Shown piece after piece: positions 1 to 6,669 of a stretch of DNA of 64,000 bases (position 1 is the stretch's first letter; each line of letters opens with the position of its first letter). The DNA is from Thermobifida halotolerans. Lineage in GTDB: Bacteria; Actinomycetota; Actinomycetes; Streptosporangiales; Streptosporangiaceae. The stretch covers positions 1,922,001-1,986,000 of the forward strand of contig NZ_CP063196.1 in NCBI RefSeq assembly GCF_003574835.2. The letters are read 5' to 3'. The notes below the pieces were generated by a model. It worked only from the letters and a program-made list of their open reading frames with translations, ran no database searches and was not told the DNA's origin. The translations under genes and the position numbers were made by a program.

Positions 1-1217
1 AGCCGCAGCGCCTCGGTGATGTGGTGGACCGAGGACTCGGCGCTTCTGCGCCTGGCCGCCGGGTCGTCCTGGCCCTGCGCGAGGTCCCGGTAGCGCGCTC
101 CCACCACCCCCGACAGCTCGGCATGGTCGAACGTCCTCGCCCACTCCGGCAGCGACTCGCGTGCGCCGCCGTCGATGGCCTCCTCGGCCTGCGCGACGGT
201 GCGGCGGTAGGCCTGGGCCCGCCCCATCCGCGCGTACGCCCACCCCTCGCGGGTGTACAGCATCGCCGTCAGCACCGCCGGGGCCTTGCGGGACCGCGCG
301 CCGTCCAGCGCCAGGCGGGAGATCTCCAGCGCGTCCTGGGGCCGGTGCAGGTCCAGCATCTGCCGGGCCATGTCCGCGAGGACGCCCACCCCGTAGAGTC
401 CGTACTCGGGCCCCGCCTGGTGGGCGGCCCGCAGCGACAGCGTGTAGTACTTCTGCGCGGCCGGGTGGTGGCCGTCGTCGTAGAACATCGACGCCGCGAT
501 CCGCGACAACTCGGCCATCGCCAGGAACAGCCGGGGCTGCACCGCCGCGGGCTGCGACCTCCCGGCCAGCTCCGCCACCTCCGACAACTGGGCCACCACC
601 GCCTTGCGGCCGATACCCAGACGCCACCGGTCGTCCCAGCGGCGCAGGGTGGCCACCCCCGCCTCGATCCGTCCCAGTTCCGCCTCTCCCAGGACTCCGC
701 GTCCCGACGCGGTCGGCCGCCGGTCGGGAACGAGCCAGCGCTCCAGTGTTTCGGTCAGTGCCGTCCCGACGACCAGCGCGCCTCCCGCCGCCAGCGCCTC
801 TCTGCGTTTCATCAGGTCATTCACCGTGGTCTCAGCGATGTCGTGGATCGTTCCCGATGCCGACCAAAGGTCACGGTGCGACTCTAGAGGCGCGGTTTCG
901 GAGGCGACAGAACACGCTGTCGGGTTTTTGACACTGTCCGATTCGGTGGCGGATTCCCCGTCGGCCGCGGTGACCAGCCTCAGCGCGCGGGCGAGCACTC
1001 CCCCCGTGTCGAGGACTCTGTCGAGGCGCCACGCCAGATCGGGCGGGCAGGACCGCTCGGCGACCTCGATCCGTCCGACCAGACTCGTGCTGACCCACAC
1101 GTGCCGGGCGAGTTCCCGTTGGGTCAGCTTCCGGTGTTCTCGCCAGTACCGCAGTTCCGCGCCGAACCAGTCAGCGGGCGACCGTTCCGGCCGTAGTGGC
1201 TTCGGGGGGCGGGGCAC
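1..1217 (-). CDS. XRE-family DNA-binding regulator with TPR-like C-terminus (partial, runs off window)
   Basis: The minus-strand reading frame is open from a GTG at 1217 to base 1, so the C-terminus lies outside. The start is set by a GGAGGAG site just upstream and by the position of the helix-turn-helix. Residues about 25-80 form an XRE HTH (LTQRELARHVWVSTSLVGRIE), followed by a variable linker. A long alpha-helical region then includes RLFLAMAELSRIAASMFYDDGH and YYTLSLRAAHQAG, the pattern of the TPR-like domains that follow HTH_3 in many actinomycete regulators. These proteins are cytoplasmic and usually tied to development or secondary metabolism; the target here is unknown. The direction leaves open whether it is in an operon with genes beyond base 1. 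The family call is confident, the role is not. Confidence 0.85.
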   Translation of the reverse strand, partial: MPRPPKPLRPERSPADWFGAELRYWREHRKLTQRELARHVWVSTSLVGRIEVAERSCPPDLAWRLDRVLDTGGVLARALRLVTAADGESATESDSVKNPTACSVASETAPLESHRDLWSASGTIHDIAETTVNDLMKRREALAAGGALVVGTALTETLERWLVPDRRPTASGRGVLGEAELGRIEAGVATLRRWDDRWRLGIGRKAVVAQLSEVAELAGRSQPAAVQPRLFLAMAELSRIAASMFYDDGHHPAAQKYYTLSLRAAHQAGPEYGLYGVGVLADMARQMLDLHRPQDALEISRLALDGARSRKAPAVLTAMLYTREGWAYARMGRAQAYRRTVAQAEEAIDGGARESLPEWARTFDHAELSGVVGARYRDLAQGQDDPAARRRSAESSVHHITEALR

Positions 1218-1777
1218 CGGCTCCTCCTCCGCGGATCGGACCAACAGGACGGACTGTCGGATTCAGCATCCCGTTTTCCCGGGAGGCGATCCACCGACCA
1301 GAAGGGATTATTCGCGATTGGACTGAAGTTATGCCGATTTCAGGGTACCGGTCACTTCTCCGTCCGGCATTTCCTCTCCCTGCTGACCAGGAAAAATGTC
1401 GGCCACCTGCGCTTCCTGCCGTTTCCGGGAATTCCTCGCGGGAACCGCGCCGCAGGACCCCGTTACGGTTTCCCCCGGCTTACCTGCACTGATGCGTTCC
1501 GCGGCGGAATTGCGCGGCTGAGTTGCCTCCGGCCGCGGGTTGTGAGATGCGTGGCCGATGGCGGTGGGGGGAGGAGTCCGCCGCCGTCTCCGTCCCGGTC
1601 GTCGGCCGGTGGTGTCCGGGCGCGCGGCGGGAGATGCCGGTTTCCGACGGATCGGGTTGTCCGTTTCCGCCTCTCGACCCCGGGCGGTGCCGTGCCGCTC
1701 AATAGGTGTGGTGGCGACGGGACCGGAGACAGCACCGCGCCGCCCGGTCCCCCGAGAACTCCAGAAGGAAGAAGAAC
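1218..1777. other. Gene-free divergent intergenic region
   Basis: This stretch separates the XRE gene from the DUF742-like gene. It is locally less GC-rich (AT-rich patches near 1300-1340 and 1390-1400) than its surroundings, as expected of promoters. The open frames that cross it have no recognisable protein and no good ribosome site. I could not identify a specific operator. Confidence 0.5.
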
Positions 1778-2290
1778 ATGCGCGGCGGCAGGCAACCCGA
1801 GCGACCGGCCGGGGACTGCGTTCAGAAACTCCTCGGGACACGGCGGACCACGGTGGCGTGGGCCGAGGGGGCCATCGGCCTCTTCGCCTCCTCACCGTCG
1901 GCAGGGGGGCACGGGGCGGCCGTGCGGTGGGAGATCGGCACGGGGCCGGACCGGTGTGCCTTCAGGACCGACGCCTACGTGGGGCGGCGTCGCCGGTCCC
2001 GGCCTCCGGTCACCGGTCTGCACCGGGTGCGGGTGCGTGACCCGGAGACGTCCCTGCCCGCCGACCTGCCCCGGTCCGCGGCGGTGGTCTACGCGGCCTG
2101 CCTGCGCGCCGGGCCCGCCGGGGCGCAGGTGCTGGACCTCGCGGCCGACACGGGCACGCCGCTGGGCGCGGCGGTGGAGCTGGTGGGTCTGCTGCGGGAC
2201 GCTGCCCTGGTGGTCGACGCGCACCACCGTCCCTCCAGGGTCGACCGCCACCTGCTGGAGCGGGTGCTGGAGGGACTGCACCGCCTGTGA
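1778..2290 (+). CDS. DUF742-like protein (stand-alone)
   Basis: A protein of 170 aa. The ATG at 1778 has a purine-rich site (GAAGGAAG) upstream. The C-terminal half, from about residue 85, reads like DUF742 (the CvnC type of actinobacterial conservons): a predicted winged-helix segment with LGAAVELVGLLRDAALV, then the characteristic end LLERVLEGLHRL. The N-terminal half is unlike the usual DUF742 N-terminus. In conservons this protein sits with a sensor kinase, a roadblock protein and a small Ras-like GTPase. None of these is nearby, so this is an orphan or divergent copy. Function is unknown; DUF742 proteins are thought to act in signalling complexes at the membrane. Confidence 0.6.
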   Translation: MRGGRQPERPAGDCVQKLLGTRRTTVAWAEGAIGLFASSPSAGGHGAAVRWEIGTGPDRCAFRTDAYVGRRRRSRPPVTGLHRVRVRDPETSLPADLPRSAAVVYAACLRAGPAGAQVLDLAADTGTPLGAAVELVGLLRDAALVVDAHHRPSRVDRHLLERVLEGLHRL

Positions 2291-2381
2291 GCGGCGGCGC
2301 GGCGGACCCGGCTCACGCCCGGCGGCGTTCTCGCCCGGCCCGCCGGGGAGGGACCGTTTCCCGCGTTGTCGCCCCTCGGGG

Positions 2382-3389
2382 TCAGGTGCCGTCGTCGGTC
2401 ATCCGGAGAACGACCTTCTCACCGGGAGCCGGCCGTTCGGCGAGGCGGTGGGCGGCCTCGATCCCGGCGAACGGAGCCACCCGCACCGAGGGCGGAACGA
2501 GTCCCCCGGCCGCGACGAGAGCGAGCTGCTCGCCGAGCAGCCGTCGATACGCGGCACGCCGGACGGACGTGTGGACGGGTACCGAGCACAGCCGCTCTGC
2601 GGGACGCGCGGCGAATCGGGCGGCCGTGCGCACGGTTCCCGTGAGGGCGTCGATCCGCTCGTGGCCGGGGCGCCCGGCGAAGGCGATCCGCACGACACGG
2701 CCGCGCGGTGACGTGGCGCGGCGGACGGCCGCGCCGCCGGTGTGGTCGACGCTTCCGTCGACACCGCCGGTGACCGCCCGCACCTGTTCGGCCCAGTCCG
2801 GGGCCCGGTAGTCGAAGACCTGCACCCCGAGCGCCTCGGCGAGGCCGCGGCCGCGCTCCGAGGCGGTGCCGTGGACCCGGACGCCCCGGCGCGCGGCGTG
2901 CTGGGCGATGAGCAGTCCGACGGCCCCGGTCACTCCCTGGACGAGAACGCTTCCCCGCTCGGGAAGTGAGAGCAGGTCGAGCGCGTGCCGGGCGGTGACC
3001 AGGTCGAGCGGGAGCGCGGCGGCGACGGCGGAGGGGATCTCCTCGGGGACCGGGACGAGCAGGGACGCGGGAACGGTGACGTGCGAGGCGTGGGCCCCCA
3101 TCCCCGGGAGGATCCCGGCCACACGCGTCCCCTCCTCCAGGCCGTACCGCGCGGCCTCGTCGTTGACGGTCTCGACCCGTCCGACGAAGTCGTAGCCGGG
3201 GGTGAAGCCCGGGCGCGGCTGGAGGAGGTACCCGCCGCGTCGGGCCATGACGTCCGTGGAACCGAGCGACGCGTGGGTGACGCGCACCCGGACCCGTCTC
3301 CTGCCCGGGGGGCGGGTCTCCTCGCGGTCCACCCGGACCACCCGCGCAGTGCCGAAGGCGGTGACGCGGGCCACCAGACGGTGATGCAT
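2382..3389 (-). CDS. Zinc-independent MDR-family (quinone reductase-like) oxidoreductase
   Basis: A protein of 335 aa. The start at 3389 is chosen because GGAGGGTCC directly precedes this ATG; a longer frame to 3443 would run through the promoter. It has a GroES-like N-terminal domain (GFTPGYDFVGRVE) and a Rossmann domain with VLVQGVTGAVGLLIAQHAARRG, the NADPH-binding signature of quinone oxidoreductase-type MDR enzymes. Zinc-binding cysteines are absent. Such enzymes reduce quinones or enones with NADPH in the cytoplasm. It is divergent from a MarR gene with a palindrome between them, which suggests MarR repression relieved by an electrophile or quinone. The substrate is not predictable. Confidence 0.85.
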   Translation of the reverse strand: MHHRLVARVTAFGTARVVRVDREETRPPGRRRVRVRVTHASLGSTDVMARRGGYLLQPRPGFTPGYDFVGRVETVNDEAARYGLEEGTRVAGILPGMGAHASHVTVPASLLVPVPEEIPSAVAAALPLDLVTARHALDLLSLPERGSVLVQGVTGAVGLLIAQHAARRGVRVHGTASERGRGLAEALGVQVFDYRAPDWAEQVRAVTGGVDGSVDHTGGAAVRRATSPRGRVVRIAFAGRPGHERIDALTGTVRTAARFAARPAERLCSVPVHTSVRRAAYRRLLGEQLALVAAGGLVPPSVRVAPFAGIEAAHRLAERPAPGEKVVLRMTDDGT

Positions 3390-3407
3390 GGACCCTCCGG
3401 AAATAGG

Positions 3408-3417
3408 TAACATGTTA
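3408..3417. promoter_or_regulatory. Palindrome TAACATGTTA between MDR and MarR genes
   Basis: A perfect 10-bp palindrome lies in the 54-bp divergent intergenic region, 26 bp upstream of the MarR start and 18 bp upstream of the reductase start. It is in an AT-rich patch that must hold both promoters. MarR dimers bind such sites, so autoregulation plus control of the reductase is the likely arrangement (inference). Confidence 0.55.
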
Positions 3418-3443
3418 TGTAAATCGTCCTCAGGATACGACAC

Positions 3444-3917
3444 ATGTCACCTAGTTCCACGCCGGTCCCGTCGGCCGCCGCCTTCGCCCACGAACTCAAG
3501 GCGCTCGTGCCCGAGCTCAACGCCGCCCTCGCCGAGGCGTTCCGTCCGCTGGGGCTGACCTGCGTCCAGGCGGACGCGCTGATGGCGCTGCGCCGTTCCG
3601 GTCCGGTCACCCTCAAGGAGCTGTCGAGGCTGCTCGTCGCCGAGTCGGGGCATCCGAGCCGACTGATCGGCCGCCTGGAGTCCGCCGGGCTCGTCCGCAG
3701 GGAGAGGTCCCCGGCCGACGGGCGGGCCGTCCTCCTGTCCCTGACCCCCGAGGGCGAGGCCCTCGCCGTCGACGCGGAGCGGGCCCGCGAGCCGCTGGTC
3801 CGACGGTTCGCCTCGCGGTACGGGGACGAACTCGACGCGGTGACGGCGTTCCTGCGGCGCGTCCGCCGGGACCTCGCAGACGGCCTGGCGCTCGCCGAGG
3901 CGGAGGAGAGCACCTGA
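3444..3917 (+). CDS. MarR-family transcriptional regulator
   Basis: A protein of 157 aa, the normal MarR size. The winged helix spans about residues 35-105: LTCVQADALMALRRSGPVTLKELSRLL, the recognition region ESGHPSRLIGRLESAGLVRRE, and the wing SPADGRAVLLSLTPEG. Flanking helices give the dimer interface. No conserved redox cysteine pair is present (one Cys, in LTCVQA), so sensing may be by ligand binding. It is divergently transcribed from an MDR oxidoreductase and probably represses both genes through the palindrome at 3408-3417. Confidence 0.9.
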   Translation: MSPSSTPVPSAAAFAHELKALVPELNAALAEAFRPLGLTCVQADALMALRRSGPVTLKELSRLLVAESGHPSRLIGRLESAGLVRRERSPADGRAVLLSLTPEGEALAVDAERAREPLVRRFASRYGDELDAVTAFLRRVRRDLADGLALAEAEEST

Positions 3918-3972
3918 GCGGCCGTGCGGCGGAGGTCCCGCGGGCGCGGTGGCGGCGTGCGCAGCGGACCGG

Positions 3973-5097
3973 TCAGCGCGGGGCGGCGCGGAGCGCGGAG
4001 AGCGGTCCGGCGGCCGCTTCCTCCAGGGCCGGGTAGTCGGTGTAACCCCTGGGCCCCGGGGTGTACAGGTGGGCCCTGTCGACCGTGTTGAGCGGGGCGC
4101 CGCGGGCGAAACGCTCGGGCAGGTCGGGATTGGCGATGAACGCGCGGCCGTAGGAGACGAGGTCGGCGGATCCGGAGGCGAGGACCGACTCGCCGTCCCG
4201 TCTGGTCGTGGGGGCGCGGTTCTCCCCGACGTTGGCGATGAGGGGGCCGTGCCAGCGGGGGCGCAGGTCCGCCAGGGCCGGGTAGCGGTCGTTGTCGGTG
4301 AGGTGCAGGTAGGCCAGCCCCAGACCGTCCAGGGCCGCCAGCAGGCTCCGGTAGACCGGCGCGGGGTCGTTCTCGACCATTCCGGCCTGCGGGTTGCCGG
4401 GGGACAGACGCAGGCCGGTGCGTTCGGCGCCGACGGCGTCCGCGACGGCGGTGAGGACCTCGACGGGGAAGCGGACGCGGCCGGCCGGCGTCGCGGGGCC
4501 GTACTCGTCGTCGCGCAGGTTGGTGTTGTCGGCGAGGAACTGGTGGATGAGGTAACTGTTCGCGCCGTGCAGCTCCACGCCGTCGAAGCCCGCGGCGACG
4601 GCGTTGCGGGCCGCCGCGACGTGGTCGAGCACGGCCTGGCGGATGTCCTCGCGGGTCATCGTGCGCGGTGTGGGCGGGTCCGCCTTCGCGCCGCCGCGCA
4701 GGCGCAGCGGCCCCGGCGCCGCCACCGCCGAGGGGCCCGCCGGGACGTCCCCGGACAGGCGGGCCAGCGGATGTCCGATCCGTCCGCCGTGCATCAACTG
4801 CGCGAAGATCCGCCCGCCGGCCGCGTGCACGGCGTCGGTGACGACCCGCCAGCCCCGGACGTGCTCGGGTGTCTGCAATCCGGGGATGCGCCATCCCGAC
4901 TGCCCCCGGCGGCTGGGCCAGATGCCCTCGGTGATGATGAGGCCCGCGCCCGCGCGTTGGGCGTAGTAGTCGGCGACGATCGGTTGCGGGGTGCCGTCCT
5001 CGGCGGCACGGAAACGGGTCATCGGCGCCATGACGATGCGGTTGGGCAGGTGCAGGGGTCCCAGTCGGTAGGGCGTGAGCAGCGGTGTGGTTCTCAT
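3973..5097 (-). CDS. Old Yellow Enzyme-family alkene reductase (NADH:flavin oxidoreductase)
   Basis: A protein of 374 aa. The start at 5097 (RTTPLLTPYRLGPLHLPNRIVMAPM) matches the conserved N-terminus of classical OYE enzymes, where FMN binds. The HGANSYLIHQFL motif carries the His and Asn pair that binds the substrate oxyanion. The C-terminal barrel strands include LIANVGE and SYGRAFIANPDLPERF, as in NemA and xenobiotic reductases. It reduces activated C=C bonds, nitro compounds or nitrate esters with NAD(P)H in the cytosol. It is divergent from a MerR gene; a MerR-type inverted repeat lies in its promoter, so induction by electrophiles is likely. Confidence 0.92.
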   Translation of the reverse strand: MRTTPLLTPYRLGPLHLPNRIVMAPMTRFRAAEDGTPQPIVADYYAQRAGAGLIITEGIWPSRRGQSGWRIPGLQTPEHVRGWRVVTDAVHAAGGRIFAQLMHGGRIGHPLARLSGDVPAGPSAVAAPGPLRLRGGAKADPPTPRTMTREDIRQAVLDHVAAARNAVAAGFDGVELHGANSYLIHQFLADNTNLRDDEYGPATPAGRVRFPVEVLTAVADAVGAERTGLRLSPGNPQAGMVENDPAPVYRSLLAALDGLGLAYLHLTDNDRYPALADLRPRWHGPLIANVGENRAPTTRRDGESVLASGSADLVSYGRAFIANPDLPERFARGAPLNTVDRAHLYTPGPRGYTDYPALEEAAAGPLSALRAAPR

Positions 5098-5113
5098 GCC
5101 GCCACGGTAGAGT

Positions 5114-5129
5114 CTGACATCAATGTCAG
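5114..5129. promoter_or_regulatory. MerR-type operator CTGACAT-CA-ATGTCAG
   Basis: A perfect 7-bp inverted repeat with a 2-bp centre lies between the OYE and MerR genes. On the minus strand it sits between a TTGAAC hexamer and a weak -10-like TCTACC about 18 bp apart. This long spacer and central dyad are the layout of MerR-activated promoters, here reading toward the OYE gene. Confidence 0.7.
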
Positions 5130-5159
5130 GTTCAAGTGCTGATCGGGCGGGGGTGGGTG

Positions 5160-5546
5160 GTGCGCATCGGTGAACTGGCCCGGCGTACGGGGGTGAGCGA
5201 GCGCTCGCTGCGCTACTACGAGCAGCGGGGACTGCTGGAAGCGGGGCGCACCCCGGGCGGCCACCGCGACTACCCCGAGGGCGCGGTCGACCGGGTGATC
5301 CGCATCCAGGAGCTGTTCGCGGCCGGGCTGGGCAGTGCGAAGGTCGCCGAGATCCTGCCCTGCTCACGGGACGGCGACGGCGGTCCGGCCGCGACCGCCA
5401 CCCCCCGCCTGGTGGCCGAACTCGTCGCGGAACGGGAGCGGATCGACCGCATGATCAGGGACCTGGTGCGCTCCCGCGAGGTCCTGGACGAGGTGATCGA
5501 CGCGGCGTCCGGCAGCGGACCGGACGCTCCGGGTCCCGGAGCCTGA
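5160..5546 (+). CDS. MerR-family transcriptional regulator
   Basis: A protein of 128 aa from the GTG at 5160, chosen because MerR proteins begin almost exactly with RIGELARRTGVSERSLRYYE; in-frame GTGs at 5136 and 5157 are alternatives. The winged HTH spans residues 1-70 and includes the wing GGHRDYPEGAVDRV. A dimerisation coiled coil follows near residues 85-120 (LVAERERIDRMIRDLVRSREVLDEVI). One Cys (ILPCSRDG) sits where thiol- or electrophile-sensing MerR proteins often carry a sensor residue. Divergent orientation and the inverted repeat suggest that it activates the OYE gene. Confidence 0.88.
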   Translation: MRIGELARRTGVSERSLRYYEQRGLLEAGRTPGGHRDYPEGAVDRVIRIQELFAAGLGSAKVAEILPCSRDGDGGPAATATPRLVAELVAERERIDRMIRDLVRSREVLDEVIDAASGSGPDAPGPGA

Positions 5547-5576
5547 CCCCGCCCCGGCCTGCGGCGCCGACGCGGG

Positions 5577-6578
5577 TCAACTGGAGGCCCGCTCCACCAG
5601 ACGGGGGGAGAACAGCAGCCGCCGGTGGCGGTGCTCGTTGGGGTTGGTCACCTCGTCCACGAGGAGGCGGGCGGCGGCCCGGCCCAGTTCGTGGCCGTCG
5701 ACGTGCACGGTGGTCAGCGGAACCCCCGCCGTGGCCGCCGCGTCGATGTCGTCGTAGCCGACGACGGCCAGGTCCTCGGGGACGCGCAGGCCAGCCCTGG
5801 TGACCACCTGCATCACACCGAGCGCCAGCAGGTCGTTGGCGCAGAACACGGCCGTGGCCGAGGTCGCCGACGTCAGGATGCGCTCCCCCGCCCGGCGGCC
5901 CTGGTCGAGGGTGAACGCCCCCACCTCGACCACCTCCACGGAGTCGGCGGGCAGCCCGGCGCGGGCGACGGCCCGGTGGCAGCCCTCCAGGCGGTCGATG
6001 GACTGGCGCATGTCGGAGGGGCCGGTGACGCAGGCGATGTGCCGGTGGCCGCGCGCCAGCAGGTGGGTGGCCGCCAGCTCGCCGCCGCCCACGTCGTCGA
6101 CCGCCACCGAGCAGATGTGGGGATAGTCGGTGGAGTTGTGGAACAGAACCGCCCGCAGGCCGCGGTCGCGCAGGCCGTCGAGCCACTCCCCCGTCAGGGC
6201 GGCCGGGGTGACCAGCACCCCCTGGGCGCGCTGCTGGGCGAGCATGTCGAGGTAGCGCTGCTCACGGTCGGCGTCGACGTCGGTGTTGCACAGCACGGCG
6301 GTCTGCCCCACGCCGTACAGGAAGTCCTCGGCTCCCCGGGCGACTCCGGCGAGGAAGGGGTTGCGCACGTCGAACAGGACGATCCCCACGGCCGTGCTGC
6401 TTCCGTTGCTGAGCTGCCGGGCGGCCAGGTTGGGCACGTATCCCAGGGCCTCGATGGCCGCCTGCACCCGGTTGCGGGTACGGGAGGCGACGATCTCGGG
6501 GCGGTTCAGCACGTTGGAGACCGTGGCGACGGAGACGCCCGCCTCCCGCGCGACCTCCCTGATACTGACGGTCTTCAT
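5577..6578 (-). CDS. LacI-family transcriptional repressor (probable regulator of the rhamnoside locus)
   Basis: A protein of 333 aa. The ATG at 6578 begins the LacI HTH (VSIREVAREAGVSVATVSNVLNR), followed by the hinge helix NLAARQLSNG. The periplasmic-binding-protein-like sensor domain spans about residues 60-330, with VFCANDLLALGVMQ and PEDLAVVGYDDI. The gene lies 91 bp downstream of the GH78 rhamnosidase on the same strand. LacI-type operator-like sites are found at 9386-9399 and 9667-9680 in the GH78/ABC divergent promoter and at 50309-50322 upstream of GH106. The most economical reading is a repressor released by rhamnose or a rhamnosyl oligosaccharide; the effector is inference. Confidence 0.9.
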   Translation of the reverse strand: MKTVSIREVAREAGVSVATVSNVLNRPEIVASRTRNRVQAAIEALGYVPNLAARQLSNGSSTAVGIVLFDVRNPFLAGVARGAEDFLYGVGQTAVLCNTDVDADREQRYLDMLAQQRAQGVLVTPAALTGEWLDGLRDRGLRAVLFHNSTDYPHICSVAVDDVGGGELAATHLLARGHRHIACVTGPSDMRQSIDRLEGCHRAVARAGLPADSVEVVEVGAFTLDQGRRAGERILTSATSATAVFCANDLLALGVMQVVTRAGLRVPEDLAVVGYDDIDAAATAGVPLTTVHVDGHELGRAAARLLVDEVTNPNEHRHRRLLFSPRLVERASS

Positions 6579-6669
6579 GGTCGCGCTCTCCGGTCCCCCG
6601 CGGACGGACATGGGTTTGGCACGCTTCAATTCTCGTCCTCGATGGTAGTGCTCGACACGCCCGGAGCGG

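Noticed and set aside
1542-2711. 389-codon plus-strand frame over the DUF742-like gene and the end of the MDR gene
   Set aside because: The overlapping 1778-2290 frame has a ribosome site and a family match; this one has neither.
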